From Zasmidium citrigriseum (Eukaryota > Ascomycota > Dothideomycetes > Mycosphaerellales > Mycosphaerellaceae), in the NCBI GenBank assembly GCA_002786025.1, contig NHNW01000023.1:248001-312000 (forward strand): a DNA stretch of 64,000 nucleotides, read 5' to 3'. Shown here piece after piece: positions 43,119 through 53,649 of the stretch (the first letter of the stretch is position 1; each line of letters starts with the position of its first letter). The notes under the pieces are model-generated. The model saw nothing but the letters and a program-made list of their open reading frames with translations, was not told where the DNA came from and made no database searches. The position numbers were made by a program, and so were the translations under genes.

Positions 43119-44085
43119 ATGTCCTACCTGGCCGACCAACTCAAAGAAAAGGGCAATAGCGCCTTTCGCTCTGGCGACTTCAATGCCGCCGAGGACTTTT
43201 ATACACAGGCTATCCAGAAGTACTCCCGGAATCCCCTCATTTTCACGAATCGAGCGAATGTGCGACTGAAGTTGCAGCAATGGGAAGGGGCCGTGAATGA
43301 TTGTTTGAAAAGCTTGGAGATTACAGGGAATGGGGGACAGAATCATAAGGCGTGGTACTTTCTGGGTGAGAATGCCTGACCTTATGACTTGCCCAAGCAT
43401 TGGAGGAATCCAGTGAGAGATAGAGTGCTGATGATGTCGTCTAACAGCACAAGCCCAACTCGCCATGCACCATCCACACGAAGCACTATCATCCGCTCTG
43501 ATGGCCTACGAACAAGTCCGGAATCCAGCCCCCGCAGCAAAGACCTCTCCCCAGGATCTGCAGACTTTCTCTGCCTTCGTCCTCAAATGCAAGAAGGCGA
43601 AGTTCTCCGCTCGAGATCGAGAACGACTGCGTCGACAAGGCGACATCCGCGCCGAACTCGAAGAAACCCTTGAAGGAACCAAACAGCGCGAACTCGACGC
43701 AATCTCCTCGCAACTCCACGCCGGCCAACTAGGCCAAGTCGAGGCCACCGAACGCATCGAAGAAATCAACAACACATTCAGCACGAAGATCGCCACCCTC
43801 CGCTCGGTCTTCGAGGCTGCCGACCCCGCAAACCATAAACCTCGAGAAATCCCGGATCACTTAATCGATATGATTACTTTCGAACCCATGGTCGATCCGG
43901 TGATTACGAAGAATGGACATTCGTACGAGAGGAGTGTGATTTATGAGCATTTGAAACGGAGTCCAACGGATCCTATGACGAGAGAGGTTTTGAAGATTGA
44001 GGATTTGAGGAGTAATTTTGGACTTAAGGCGGCTTGTGATGAGTTTTGGGAGAGTGGGGCGAGGGAGTGGGTGCATGATTGGTGA
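43119..44085 (+). CDS. CHIP/STUB1-type co-chaperone E3 ubiquitin ligase (TPR + U-box)
   Basis: Two exons, 43119-43365 and 43448-44085 (82-bp intron, phase 1), give 294 residues, near the 300 of animal CHIP. Three TPR repeats occupy the first 115 residues (LKEKGNSAFRSGDFNAAEDF, then PLIFTNRANVRLKLQQWEGA). The splice restores KAWYFLAQAQLAMHHPHEAL in the third. A charged coiled coil follows (RLRRQGDIRAELEETLEGTK). The U-box is at about 215-285 (IPDHLIDMITFEPMVDPVI, GHSYERSVIYEHL, DPMTREVL). Known members bind the Hsp70/Hsp90 EEVD tail and ubiquitinate misfolded clients in the cytosol. The role here is inferred from domain order. Confidence 0.92.
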
Positions 44086-44714
44086 GGTTGGGAGGGATGG
44101 GGCATTGGGCGGGAGTTTAGGTAAGTTTATGGTTTGGATGGGAAGGCGAGGCGTTGAGGAGTTTCAGGCCTGGTCGGCCTATGTTGTTCATTTTCATGGC
44201 CTGACTATGTCTTCAATACTCGCCACCAACTGGAAGCGCCTGGTTGAGTCATCTCTCAATAGCACCACTCTCCAAGGCCCGGGACTGGATTGTCAAGCCT
44301 CATAGACTGACGTCGTATTTGTTGATGCTCACACGTGGTTAGGCAAATGTCGGCAGACCACACCACTGTCAGCTTTTCCCTAGCACAAGGTCATTGGAAG
44401 CAAAAACTTTATGGCAATTCATGGCATTGAGACCAGGCATTGGGCCTAAGCTATCTCATGGCAACCCTAGAGGTCATGATACGATTGCTGGTGTCCACGA
44501 GACATTCAACAATGCTGTTTACCAGCGGCATCTATCTCGATCATGATACCAAGTCACAATGGCAGGCAAGGCCGCATAAATTCTTTTGAATCTAACATGT
44601 ATCTGTGAAGAGTACTTCACACAGGTCTCGCTGCTTGAAAACCAGCACTACCACGATCTACGGACGAAAACGAACCAACTCTCTCTTCAATTTCATGAAC
44701 ATCGAACCGGAAAG
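44086..44714. other. Intergenic region
   Basis: It is the 3' flank of the U-box gene and the leader of the next small gene. No feature is recognised. Confidence 0.45.
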
Positions 44715-45223
44715 ATGCCAAATCCCCAAGAACCATCGCGCCGGGAGCAGGCGTACGTCCTCTCTCCTTCGCCCCACAACCTACACTAACAATAAATCCC
44801 AGGCAAAAAATCCGCCGCCTCGTCTTCAGCATCCTCGCATGCATGAACGCCGAATACATGGCCCGGCGAGAACACGCCGCCGCCGGGACACAACAAACAG
44901 CTCAGGACTCGTCCCGCAAAGATGAACTCCTCGAGCAGCTGAACCCGCTCCTCGACCAACTCAATTCCACCCCAGCCGATATCAAAGAGTCCCTGCAACG
45001 TGTCACCCAGCAGTCGAACCTCTTCCCGGAAGAGCTCATCGAGAATGGACCTATTAGTGGGGATTTGGAGGGTGAGGATAGGGATAGGGATGGGCTTGCG
45101 AGGAAGGCGGAGTTGCAGAGGTTGTTGGGAGTTAGTATGAATGTTGTTGTGGGTTGGATGAGGACTATTAGGGATCCACCTACCGAGCCGGAGTCTCCTG
45201 TGCAGGATGGTCGGGGGCGGTGA
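44715..45223 (+). CDS. Small protein of unknown function (paralogue A)
   Basis: Two exons, 44715-44752 (38 bp) and 44803-45223, give 152 residues. I do not recognise the family. The N-terminus is Pro/Arg-rich (MPNPQEPSRREQ), followed by a helical stretch (KIRRLVFSILACMNAEYMAR), Gln/Glu/Leu-rich helices likely to coil (RKDELLEQLNPLLDQLNS) and a C-terminal RDPPTEPESP. There is no signal peptide or membrane span. The gene 1.6 kb downstream has the same layout: a 38-bp first exon, phase-2 intron, 150 residues, helix-rich body and Pro-rich end. The two are probably an old tandem duplication. Confidence 0.6.
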
Positions 45224-46330
45224 GAGTCGAGGCTCGGTCCAGATGAGCGATTTGACTGGAGCGTTATGACTTTGGTATTTCGGGCGTTGAGGCGTTGTCT
45301 TGGGGTATCGTGCTAGTGCCTCTCTGTTTGTCATGGGAGGGTTGTATACGAGTCCATTCCATGATCCAAATGATGAGGCCATTGATCCTCTGGGACTTTG
45401 AAACTTCCTTTTAATGTGCTATTTTGATTGGCCTACGCTTCAGATGGAATGGCACCGCATGTTTGCAAAAGCATTGCCAATTATGACTTTCAGTTCACGT
45501 CAGGCTGCCACTAAACCTGATTGATCGACATTGCTGGACTAGAGAGCAAGATATGTATGGAGTGAGACTTAGGGAGGACATGTTGCACGTCACGCTTACA
45601 ATGATGATGTATGTCTCTGTCGACATCCATTTTCAGCCCATAGCCGTTTATTTCATTGCTTGCGAGGACGGCAACGACAATTGCTCATAATAAGTGGTTG
45701 ATGAGTACGTATGTTCGATGTACGAAGTGATTGCGCAAGCCATGCGATAAAGTCTTGCGTAGTTTGCAAATGTCCGTTTTACGTCAGGCAATGCTTGTGT
45801 GCAAGTTCGAGTTTGATACAAGTCATGCTCACCGTATTGCTCAACATATAAAGATCCATAGATTAGTGACGCTTTCCTCGATACACAACGGACTTAATAC
45901 ATTTTTGCACATATTATTACGAATAGTCCACTCCCGCGAAACATCAAGCACAACGAATCTGCATATTTGACTATCACACGTGTTTAATATACACGGACAT
46001 TTGTGTTCTGAAGCAATGGCGCTGCTACAAGAGTTTTTAATAGGTAATGCTTGCGGCCCCCTCAAGAACACAGTCGTCATGTCACATTCGTCTACCAAGC
46101 ATGCGTATGTACTTGCTAGTAGCTCATGACCATACTCAAACACGGGGCAGTCATCGCAATCATCGTATGACCACTCAATCAGATCTGGGTATAAGAGGGC
46201 CCAACCTCGACCTTTTGTTCTGTTGAGCATTCTGCAAAGAGCCTACCATATCCGTATCAAATCGCAGCCATTTTCAATCAACGAAATCTCGGAACATCTT
46301 CTCTCGACCACCGCAAGACAAGTAGGACAG
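45224..46330. other. Intergenic region
   Basis: No gene is recognised in 1.1 kb. A TATAAGAG at 46190-46197 lies 134-141 bp before the next ATG and is a candidate core promoter. Confidence 0.45.
46190..46197 (+). promoter_or_regulatory. Likely TATA box of paralogue B
   Basis: TATAAGAG within GGGTATAAGAGGGCCC lies 141 bp upstream of ATG 46331. Confidence 0.35.
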
Positions 46331-46853
46331 ATGCCGGATACACGACCTCCGTCGCCTGCAACGCGGGCGTGAGTCTCGTTTCCTATCAACTTGATGATAT
46401 CAACGCTGCTAAAATATGTTTCTTAGTGCTAATCTGAGAGAGATCTTAAGAGATGCATTCAGGGTCTTGAACGCACAATCTGACGAAATTCAGCAAGGAA
46501 ACGAAGAAGAAATCATGAGACTTTCCGAGCACATCAATCACCATCGCCTCCGTTTGAAGGACAGGATACTTGCAGCAGGGCTGAAAGAGCGAGACATAGC
46601 CGCCTCGCTGTCGATAATCGTGGTCCAATATCGCCGCGATCCAGAACGGCTTACGCGTAACGACGGCGCCCTCTATCTGCACCCACACCCTCTCGATGTC
46701 GAGGACCGGACCGAGCAGAAGATAAGGGAAGAAATTGAAGAGAGAAAGGCAGATCTGAAGAAATTGGGAGTGGAAACGGCAGAGCTGTACACCATGATGC
46801 GAAAGATTCGCTATCCCACTCCCCCACCTACTCCACCCGTCAACCGTCGATGA
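46331..46853 (+). CDS. Small protein of unknown function (paralogue B)
   Basis: Two exons, 46331-46368 (38 bp) and 46427-46853, give 154 residues. The N-terminus is Pro-rich (MPDTRPPSPATRA). Helical segments follow (NLREILRDAFRVLNAQSDEI, EEIEERKADLKKLGVETAEL), and the protein ends in a proline run (RYPTPPPTPPVNRR). The family is not recognised. Exon size, intron phase, total length and the position of the terminal Pro-rich segment match the gene at 44715. Sequence identity is low by eye. It is predicted soluble and rich in coiled-coil propensity. Confidence 0.6.
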
Positions 46854-47492
46854 GGAGGCTCAGGATCGGTCTTGAGGGCGTGCAAGGTCTTTCTGAATGG
46901 ATCCGGGAGACTTCTGGCGTTGTAGAGTTCTCCTTGAGCAGCAGCCTTCCCTTGCGGTTTGATTTTATGTACTCATTCCATATTCAAACTTGGGGTTCGC
47001 CCTCATGATTGCCTTCCAGCTCTCAGTCATAGACCCGTGTTGGAAGTGGGTGTTGCCACAAACGCTCACGAAGACAACTGTTGGACCGTTGCCTAATCGA
47101 CGAGGCTGAGTTGACGTCAGGCTGCCACCAGTACTAGTGGCAACTTGCATCTCGCAGGACTAATGAGTATTAACAGGGGAGACTGACTTGCAAGCACCAA
47201 TTGTGCTGAGTGTTGTTGATGGCAGATGAGTTCTCCAGTTTACAGCATTCGCTACGAGAGATGGCGTGAGTCGTCCCACTCGGCGATGTCGTTCCGTACC
47301 TCGCGGATCTTTCTCCGCCGACTCCGCTTCAAGACCGGGACAGCAGAGGCCGAACACATTGCCGCGTCTGTCAAGTGATCAATGTCCTGTTCGAAACATT
47401 AAGCACCTATCCTTCGAAGTTCTCGACCAACGACTGCACCAAACGTCTTCCCTAGAGGCTTGATTAAGAGCATTTCAAGACAACCGCTCAAC
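46854..47492. promoter_or_regulatory. Upstream region of the aldolase-reductase gene
   Basis: There is no other gene. It contains CCG-N7-CGG at 47294-47306 and a direct repeat CTCCG-N4-CTCCG at 47313-47326, the half-site that also recurs in the other promoters of the 47-61 kb cluster. Confidence 0.4.
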
Positions 47493-49493
47493 ATGCCAGG
47501 AATCACAACAACGCCCTCACAACCCGCCGTCCCACCAGGCATCTGGTGCCCTGTGATCTCCCTCTACAAAGATACACCTAGACAAGAAATCGACCTCGAA
47601 GCCTCCTACACCTACTTCACACACCTAATCCGCGGCGGCGTTAACGGCCTCGTCCTCCAAGGCTCCACAGCCGAAGCCGCACTCCTCTCCCCTCAAGAAA
47701 GAATTGACATCACGCGGACCGCTCGTAAAGCAGCCGTAGATCTCGGAGTTCCGGACTTTCCTTTAGCTGCCGGAATCAGTGGTCAATCGACCAATGAGAC
47801 CTTGAGGTTGGTGGATGATGCGGCTGCCGCTGGGGCGGATTTTGGATTGTTGCTGCCGCCCAGTTATTGGCCGAAGGCGATTAGCAACGAGGCTTTGGTG
47901 GAGTTTTATAGGGAGGTAGCGGGCCATTCAAGGATTCCGATTATTGCGTATAATGTGAGTGCCGCTCTATGCCAACTTTTGCTCGATTGCTAACGAATCG
48001 TTCAGTTCCCAGGCGTGACATCTGGCATCGATCTGGGAGTCGACATCCTCTCGCAAATCGCCACACATCCAAACATCGTGGGCACGAAACTCACATGTGC
48101 GAATGCTGGCAAAGTCACCTGCCTAACAGCCCGCTTCTCACCATCGCAATTCAGCGTCTTCGCCGGACAGTCAGATTGGCTTCTCCCCTGCCTAATCGGA
48201 GGAGGTATTGGTTGCGTGACTGGAATCGGCAACGTCTTTCCCAAGTCGGTATCCAAGCTCTACTCCCTATGGCAAGAAGGCAGGATCGAGGAGGCAAAGA
48301 AGCTGCAAGGCCAAGTAGCCCTAGCAGAAGCTGCCTGCAAGAAAGGTCTCGCGGCGACGAAGTACGGAACGGCCTATTTTGCTGGGCCTCTTGCTGGACT
48401 TTCGAATCATGCATCTTTTCATCCGAGGAAACCGTATAAGCCGGCTTCGAAGGAGCTGCAGCAGTCGACTGTTGATACAATGCAGCATCTTGCTGAGCTG
48501 GAACGGTCTCTTCCGGATAAAATCTCTCGGCCGCCGAAGATCACTAAAGAGGTGAATGGAACGAACGGTACTCATACCACTGAGCTTCGCTCACACTTCA
48601 CACTCAATACCGGAGCAAAGATCCCAGCCATTGGTTTTGGAACCTGGAAAGCAGCACCTGGAGACGCCGCAAAAGCCGTCCAAGCCGCTTTCGATGCCGG
48701 GTATCGCCACTTTGATTGTGCTCCGCTGTATTACAACGAGGCTGAGATTGGCGAAGTATTCAAGAAAGCCCCTATCCCTCGGTCAGACTTCTTCGTGACC
48801 ACCAAGCTGTGGTCCTCAGACCACCAACGGGCAGAACAGGCGTTGGATAAGTCCCTCCGAGATCTGGATCTGGATTATGTGGATCTCTATTTGATGCACT
48901 GGCCGGTGACTCTAAGTTCAGATACTGGTGCCGAGTACGGCAAGGAAAATCGCAAAGTCCACGTCCAAGGTTGGGATTTCCGAGATACCTGGCGTGAGAT
49001 GGAGAAGCTGTTGGATACCGGCAAAGTTCGTGCCATCGGAGTTGCCAACTTCTCCACGGTGAATCTGGCCAAGTTGCTGGAGACTGCGAAAGTCGTACCC
49101 GCGGTCAACCAGACAGAGATCCAACCACTGCTACCGCAAGACAAGCTCTTCGACTATTGCTCATCCAAGGAAATTCATCAGACCGCCTTCGGTCCACTTG
49201 GCGGAACTGAAAGTACTCTGCATGAAGATCCTGTAATTGTTGACATCGCGAAGAAGAGAGGCGTGGCTACCGGCAATGTGATGCTGAGCTGGGGTATTGC
49301 AAAAGGCTGGAGTGTTATACCGAAGAGCGTCAACCCCAAGCGAATAGCCTCGAACCTGGAGGACAACTTTCTGCCAACTGTAGACGAGATGCGGCAGATC
49401 GACGAATTGGCCAAGAAAGGTGGCAAGCGGTTCAACAGGCCGGATTGGGGTACCACGATCTTTCACGATGATGTAGATGCGGGAATAGTCTAG
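47493..49493 (+). CDS. Fusion: DHDPS/KDG-type aldolase + aldo-keto reductase
   Basis: Two exons, 47493-47954 and 48006-49493, give 649 residues. Residues 1-325 are a DapA-superfamily class I aldolase: GGVNGLVLQGSTAEAALLS, Tyr153 in IPIIAYN (spliced to FPGVTSG) and the Schiff-base Lys182 in IVGTKLTCANAGK. After a linker (about 326-350, KITKEVNGTNGTHTT) residues 351-649 form a complete aldo-keto reductase: IPAIGFGTWKAAPGD, tetrad Asp391, Tyr396, Lys421 in VTTKLWSS and His452 in LYLMHWP, then IPKSVNPKRI. The linker lies in one uninterrupted exon. In fungal D-galacturonate catabolism separate enzymes of exactly these families (GaaC/LGA1 aldolase, GaaD/GLD1 reductase) act in sequence: a 2-keto-3-deoxy sugar acid is split to pyruvate and an aldehyde, which is then reduced. 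The fusion suggests the same two-step chemistry; the substrate is not known. Confidence 0.9.
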
Positions 49494-49515
49494 ATCCATG
49501 TAGTCACGTATTTTT

Positions 49516-51493
49516 TCATTGCATGAACCCGAATTGCGAGTCCGGAAATGTGAAGTCTCCAAAGTCAGCGTATAGTAGATCATCCGGTAGTCCGTTCGCC
49601 AGATGCAGATCGAACGTCGACGGCATAGGAACGTCTCCGGCCTTTGTTGCGAAGTCTCTCGCGGCAGCATATTCTCCATTCCCGAATGGACTTTCCGTAA
49701 GAACACTTTCCATACCAAGCGCAGCGGTGCATTCGTTGAGCTTCCTCATGAGCCCTGCAGTCACTCTAGAAATAGGATGTGTCGACATGACAGGCGTTCT
49801 GGCAAAGACTGCCAATGCAGCACTGACCAGTCGAAAGTCCTCTTCGACAATGACATTCAGTTGCTCGCGGTACTTTAGACATATCTCCAGTAAGAAGTGA
49901 CCAGCGAAGGAGATCATGATATGGAAGTAGGCGGGCATGCCGACGATGTGTAATCGAAATGCGTCGTTTTCGAGAATCATGGTGAAGATTGTGACAGCGG
50001 CTTCTCGAGCTGAAGTGGCAGCGGACAGGAAATGAGGCGGTATAGGGTCTGTCTTGAGCCCTCGAAAGACGTGATGGCCGAGATATAGCTTGCTGAACTG
50101 GAAGTGCATCGTGAGTCCAGCGAGAGGGAATGATCCGATGTATTGATCTGGTTCTGCTCGGGTTAGCAGAGTGAAAAGTGCTGTCCACGTGTATCGACCT
50201 ACCAAACATCGGCGACCATCTTGAAAACCACTGATCGAGCTCACGAGAAAAGTGAGAAAGCTGCACGACGGAGGCCTTTCCTAGGGGCTTGCTTTGCTCG
50301 TTCCCGAACACATCCTTGATCTGACCCATGATGAAGAGCAACAATACTTGTGACATGAGCCGTGTATCTTGACTGGGCATGGAGCTTTCGCCCACAACGA
50401 AAAGCTCTCTGCTTTCGATGGCATCTTTCTCCGGTCTCAAGATGCAGTCCCGGTTGTGAAGAATGGACAAATGCTGGTCGCAAACGTAGAGAAGATACCA
50501 GAGTCGGATCCTGTCTCTAGCCTGCTGATATTGGTGGGTCGCGGACTCGGTTGTGTCTGCTAGCAGATACTCCTCGGTAAGCACGTAGAAGTATCGATGT
50601 AGCCGGTGATCTGCTGCTCTGCGTATTGCTTCAGATAGAAGAATTCTTGATGCGTCCGGTAGCCAGAATGCTCCAATGCATAACGCACGTATAAACTCGA
50701 TATCTCGTTTCTCGAACAGTGACTCCGAGACCAGGCGTCGATACTCTTGGTTGCAAACCTCAAAACACTCTCGGCTTTCAGAGTCGTGGAAGGCAGCAAC
50801 CGCGCACATTGAGGCCAGCAATGTAGGCGAAGTTTGCCTTACTTGCTTCAGATCTTGATACTGGCTGGCAATACCGTAGAGAAAGCGGTCCAGATGCGTC
50901 AAGTACCTGGTGACCAGCATCTCGGCGGTTTCCAGTGCAATGAGCCCTCTGCCAACCAAATCTGACTGCTCGCCTGTCTTCCTACGAGCCCTTTGCGGAC
51001 TCAATATAACGCCATGGGGAGATGTTTCTTGTCGAGCGCTGTTCAGATACGCATCTATCGGTGCCTGCGCGGTCGAGGGAGATTCTGGTGGCGAAAGCTC
51101 GCACGAGATACCGTCCGGTCCTTCTTCATCGTTGGCCAATGCACCCCGTCCGCTCTCGACTGCATGGTCCTTGTTTGACAGTAACGTAGGCGGCGCCTCA
51201 AGGCCAAGGTGCTGGCAGAGCCTGTCCAACGTCGAATGGAGACTGATCACATCCTTCCCAAGCAGCCCAACTTGCTTGTGGTCGGCCATTGGGTGCCTTT
51301 GGGCGGTATGTAAGACACAATGCGTTCCTCGTCGCTGGCAGCGTAGACATGGCGGTTCCGAGTTGACAGGCATGTCGCATTTGATCTTTTGCTTCCGACA
51401 TTCTGTACAGGCTGCGGAGAGTCGCTTGGGTTCGGGTCGGTCGTCGTCCAGCCCTGGTACTTCGGTTCTCTTGCGTTTCGTAGACGCTGACAT
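49516..51493 (-). CDS. Zn2Cys6 transcription factor, likely cluster regulator
   Basis: Two exons, 51493-50203 and 50153-49516 (49-bp intron, phase 1), give 642 residues. Basic KRKR lies near the N-terminus. The zinc cluster is CTECRKQKIKC then CLRCQRRGTHC, with the longer loop DMPVNSEPP, at about 29-59. A helix (LGKDVISLHSTLDRLCQHLG) follows as a possible dimer coil. The middle region (TLLASMCAVAAFHDSESREC, ARDRIRLWYLLYVCDQHLSI) is the fungal-specific regulatory domain. The C-terminus is acidic and aromatic (DDLLYADFGDFTFPD), as in activators. It converges on the aldolase-reductase gene with only 22 bp between the stops and lies within the catabolic cluster, so it is the obvious candidate regulator. 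Confidence 0.9.
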
Positions 51494-51730
51494 GTTCGCT
51501 ATCTCGATGCATTCGTCTAGGACATGTATGGGCTGAGACTTGATGTTGATAGAAGGTGAAGTAGTGAAGTGAAAAGGTGCAAGTGCAGTGTCAAAGGCCG
51601 CCGGTCTCCACCTCGCCTAGCCCGAGGATCGGCAGATTTTAGTCCGTCACATGGCCTCGCGCGGAAAAAGATCAGGAGAGACTGAGTGCTGCGAACATCT
51701 AATCTATTTCTATGTACTGTTGCAATCTTT

Positions 51731-53284
51731 TCAAAGTCGTGCCCGTGGCTGCCATTTTATCCATGGATGAGTCTCTGAACTCCGTATCAGCGGTTCAAGC
51801 ATTGCCGTGTTGACCATCCCTGGATGTGCGTCGTCGATGTCTGTAATACCGCTCAACTTCATCGACGTCTCGAGCTCATCTTTCAATATCTGAATCATGT
51901 GCTCGACACCCTCTTGTCCATAGCCTAGGGCGTATAGCCACGGCCGACCGATGCCGACCGAGGTAGCTCCCAGCGCAGTGGCTTTCAAGATGTCGGTACC
52001 TCGAGTGAAGCCACCATCTACATATACTTCCAAGCGATCAAAGACTTCAGGGCATGACTTATGTAGCTCCAACAGGGTGATTATAGCCGGCTGTGTCGTG
52101 TCGAGCGATCGTCCTCCGTGATTGCTGAGCATGATGCCGTCAACGCCGTACTCCACGGCTTTGCGAGCATCGCCAGCGGTCTGTACGCCCTTCAAGACCA
52201 AAGGTAACTCAGAGACTCTCTTCACCCACGCCAGATCTTTCCAGGTCAGCGTCGTGTCGATGTACTTCGCCATCACTCGTCCGAGACCTCCACCTTTCCG
52301 ATCGTTCGTTGCAGCCGCGCCGCTGATTGCTGCTGCCACTTTTTCTGCCGCAATGCGTTCATCGGCTTCTCGCTTGCCGGACACAGGTGCATCTACTGTG
52401 ACGAAGACGCCTTTGATACCAAGTTCTTTGGCATGTCGCAGGAGCTCTTCGGTCTTCGATCGATCTGAGTTGACGTAGAGTTGTAGGAAGAATGGCTGGT
52501 TGGGTCGACCAGCAGCTACGATGTCTGCGAGTGGATACGAGGCGTTGCTTGATATCTGGGCAGTGTTAGAACTCGATTTCTCAACCTCGTGTCAAGGCAC
52601 TTACCACCATAGCAATGCCTTCCTGTCCACATGCTCTTGCAACCGCAAGCTCGCCTTCCGGATGCGCCAACTTAGCCATAGCCGCAGGACTGAAGAAAAA
52701 AGGGGCACTGGACTCGCACCCAAGTATCCGCCGCCTCATTTTGGCCTCTTTCACATTCCGTAGTACCCGTGGTCGAAGAAGTAGTTTCCGGTTGCACGTC
52801 AGATTTGCTTGATGTGATACGAGATCGGTCGCTGCAGATGAGTAGAAGGCGTAAGCTTTGGCGGTATATGTCTGCCTCGCCACATCCTCGAAATCATGCA
52901 CAGATATGAGGCTGTAGAGGTCCGGTTTTGAGGGCTTCGTGAGGACAGTATTGGCTTGCTCGATTGACTGCTCCTCCTGTTGAGGGAGGGTATCTGGATC
53001 GATGGAGCCCATGATCTGTTCCGCTGAAAGTGCTTTGACGATGCCAGGTGAGTGTACTTCTTCGAATGCCGATGTAGCATCGCGGCCGGCATACTTATAT
53101 ATCACTGGTTCTGATCAGCACAAGAGTCTTGACCGTGGTCTGATTTTCGTTGTTGCCACCGACCAGCAGCTCCACCAGGGTGTTCAAACGCCGACATGTC
53201 GTAGACTTGGCCGTGGACAACGATCCATACATCCCCAGCCTTATTGTGCTGACCCACTTCTTGGTAAGATATCGTCTTGTTCAT
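51731..53284 (-). CDS. Flavocytochrome b2-type L-2-hydroxyacid dehydrogenase
   Basis: Three exons, 53284-53164, 53104-52605 and 52555-51731, give 481 residues. The N-terminal cytochrome b5 domain has heme ligands His35 (EHPGG) and His58 (EEVHSPG), joined across the first splice. The FMN domain carries FYSSAATD (Tyr), QLYVNSD (Tyr), VTVDAPVSGKRE (Asp), LKGVQTAGDA (Lys), LSNHGGRSLD (catalytic His and Arg) and YVDGGFTRGTD. Known members oxidise L-lactate, L-mandelate or other L-2-hydroxyacids and pass electrons to cytochrome c. The usual mitochondrial presequence is absent: the protein starts right at the b5 domain, so a cytosolic or peroxisomal form is possible (C-terminal QPRARL is PTS1-like only loosely). 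It is divergent from the kinase-reductase fusion, and its substrate is presumably an acid-sugar intermediate. Confidence 0.92.
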
Positions 53285-53649
53285 TTTTCGGCCAAAACGA
53301 TGGATTTCGAGCTAAAGGTGCACGCAAAGATGCCTGTGGAAGCTCTGCAAGCATTGCGGCCGCCTTGAGTCTCATTCTTGCGACAACAGACCTTCGCATT
53401 GCTTTCGCCATGGCACGGCAATCTCGCCGATGGTGGTGAGGTGGGACCGGAGGCTGACGTTGCTCGGAGAAGTGCCTCCGTACAACCTCGGAGGGGGCCA
53501 CCGAGTTCATCGGCAAATGATCTCCAGGACAGGGCTGGTACAGTACCTCTCACGTGTCAACGCAAGATATGGATGACATAGCTAGCATCGTCATGCTGGA
53601 CAGAGAGAGGCATTGGGATGCCATTGAGACCGAATAGAAACGAATTGAA
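53285..53649. promoter_or_regulatory. Bidirectional promoter with CCTCCG-N8-CGGAGG inverted repeat
   Basis: This 365-bp interval separates the divergent dehydrogenase and kinase-reductase genes. At 53476-53495 it contains CCTCCG, eight bases, then CGGAGG, a perfect everted CCG/CGG pair of the kind bound by Zn2Cys6 dimers. A related CTCCG-N9-CGGAG lies in the other divergent promoter of the cluster, at 58956-58974. Confidence 0.5.
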
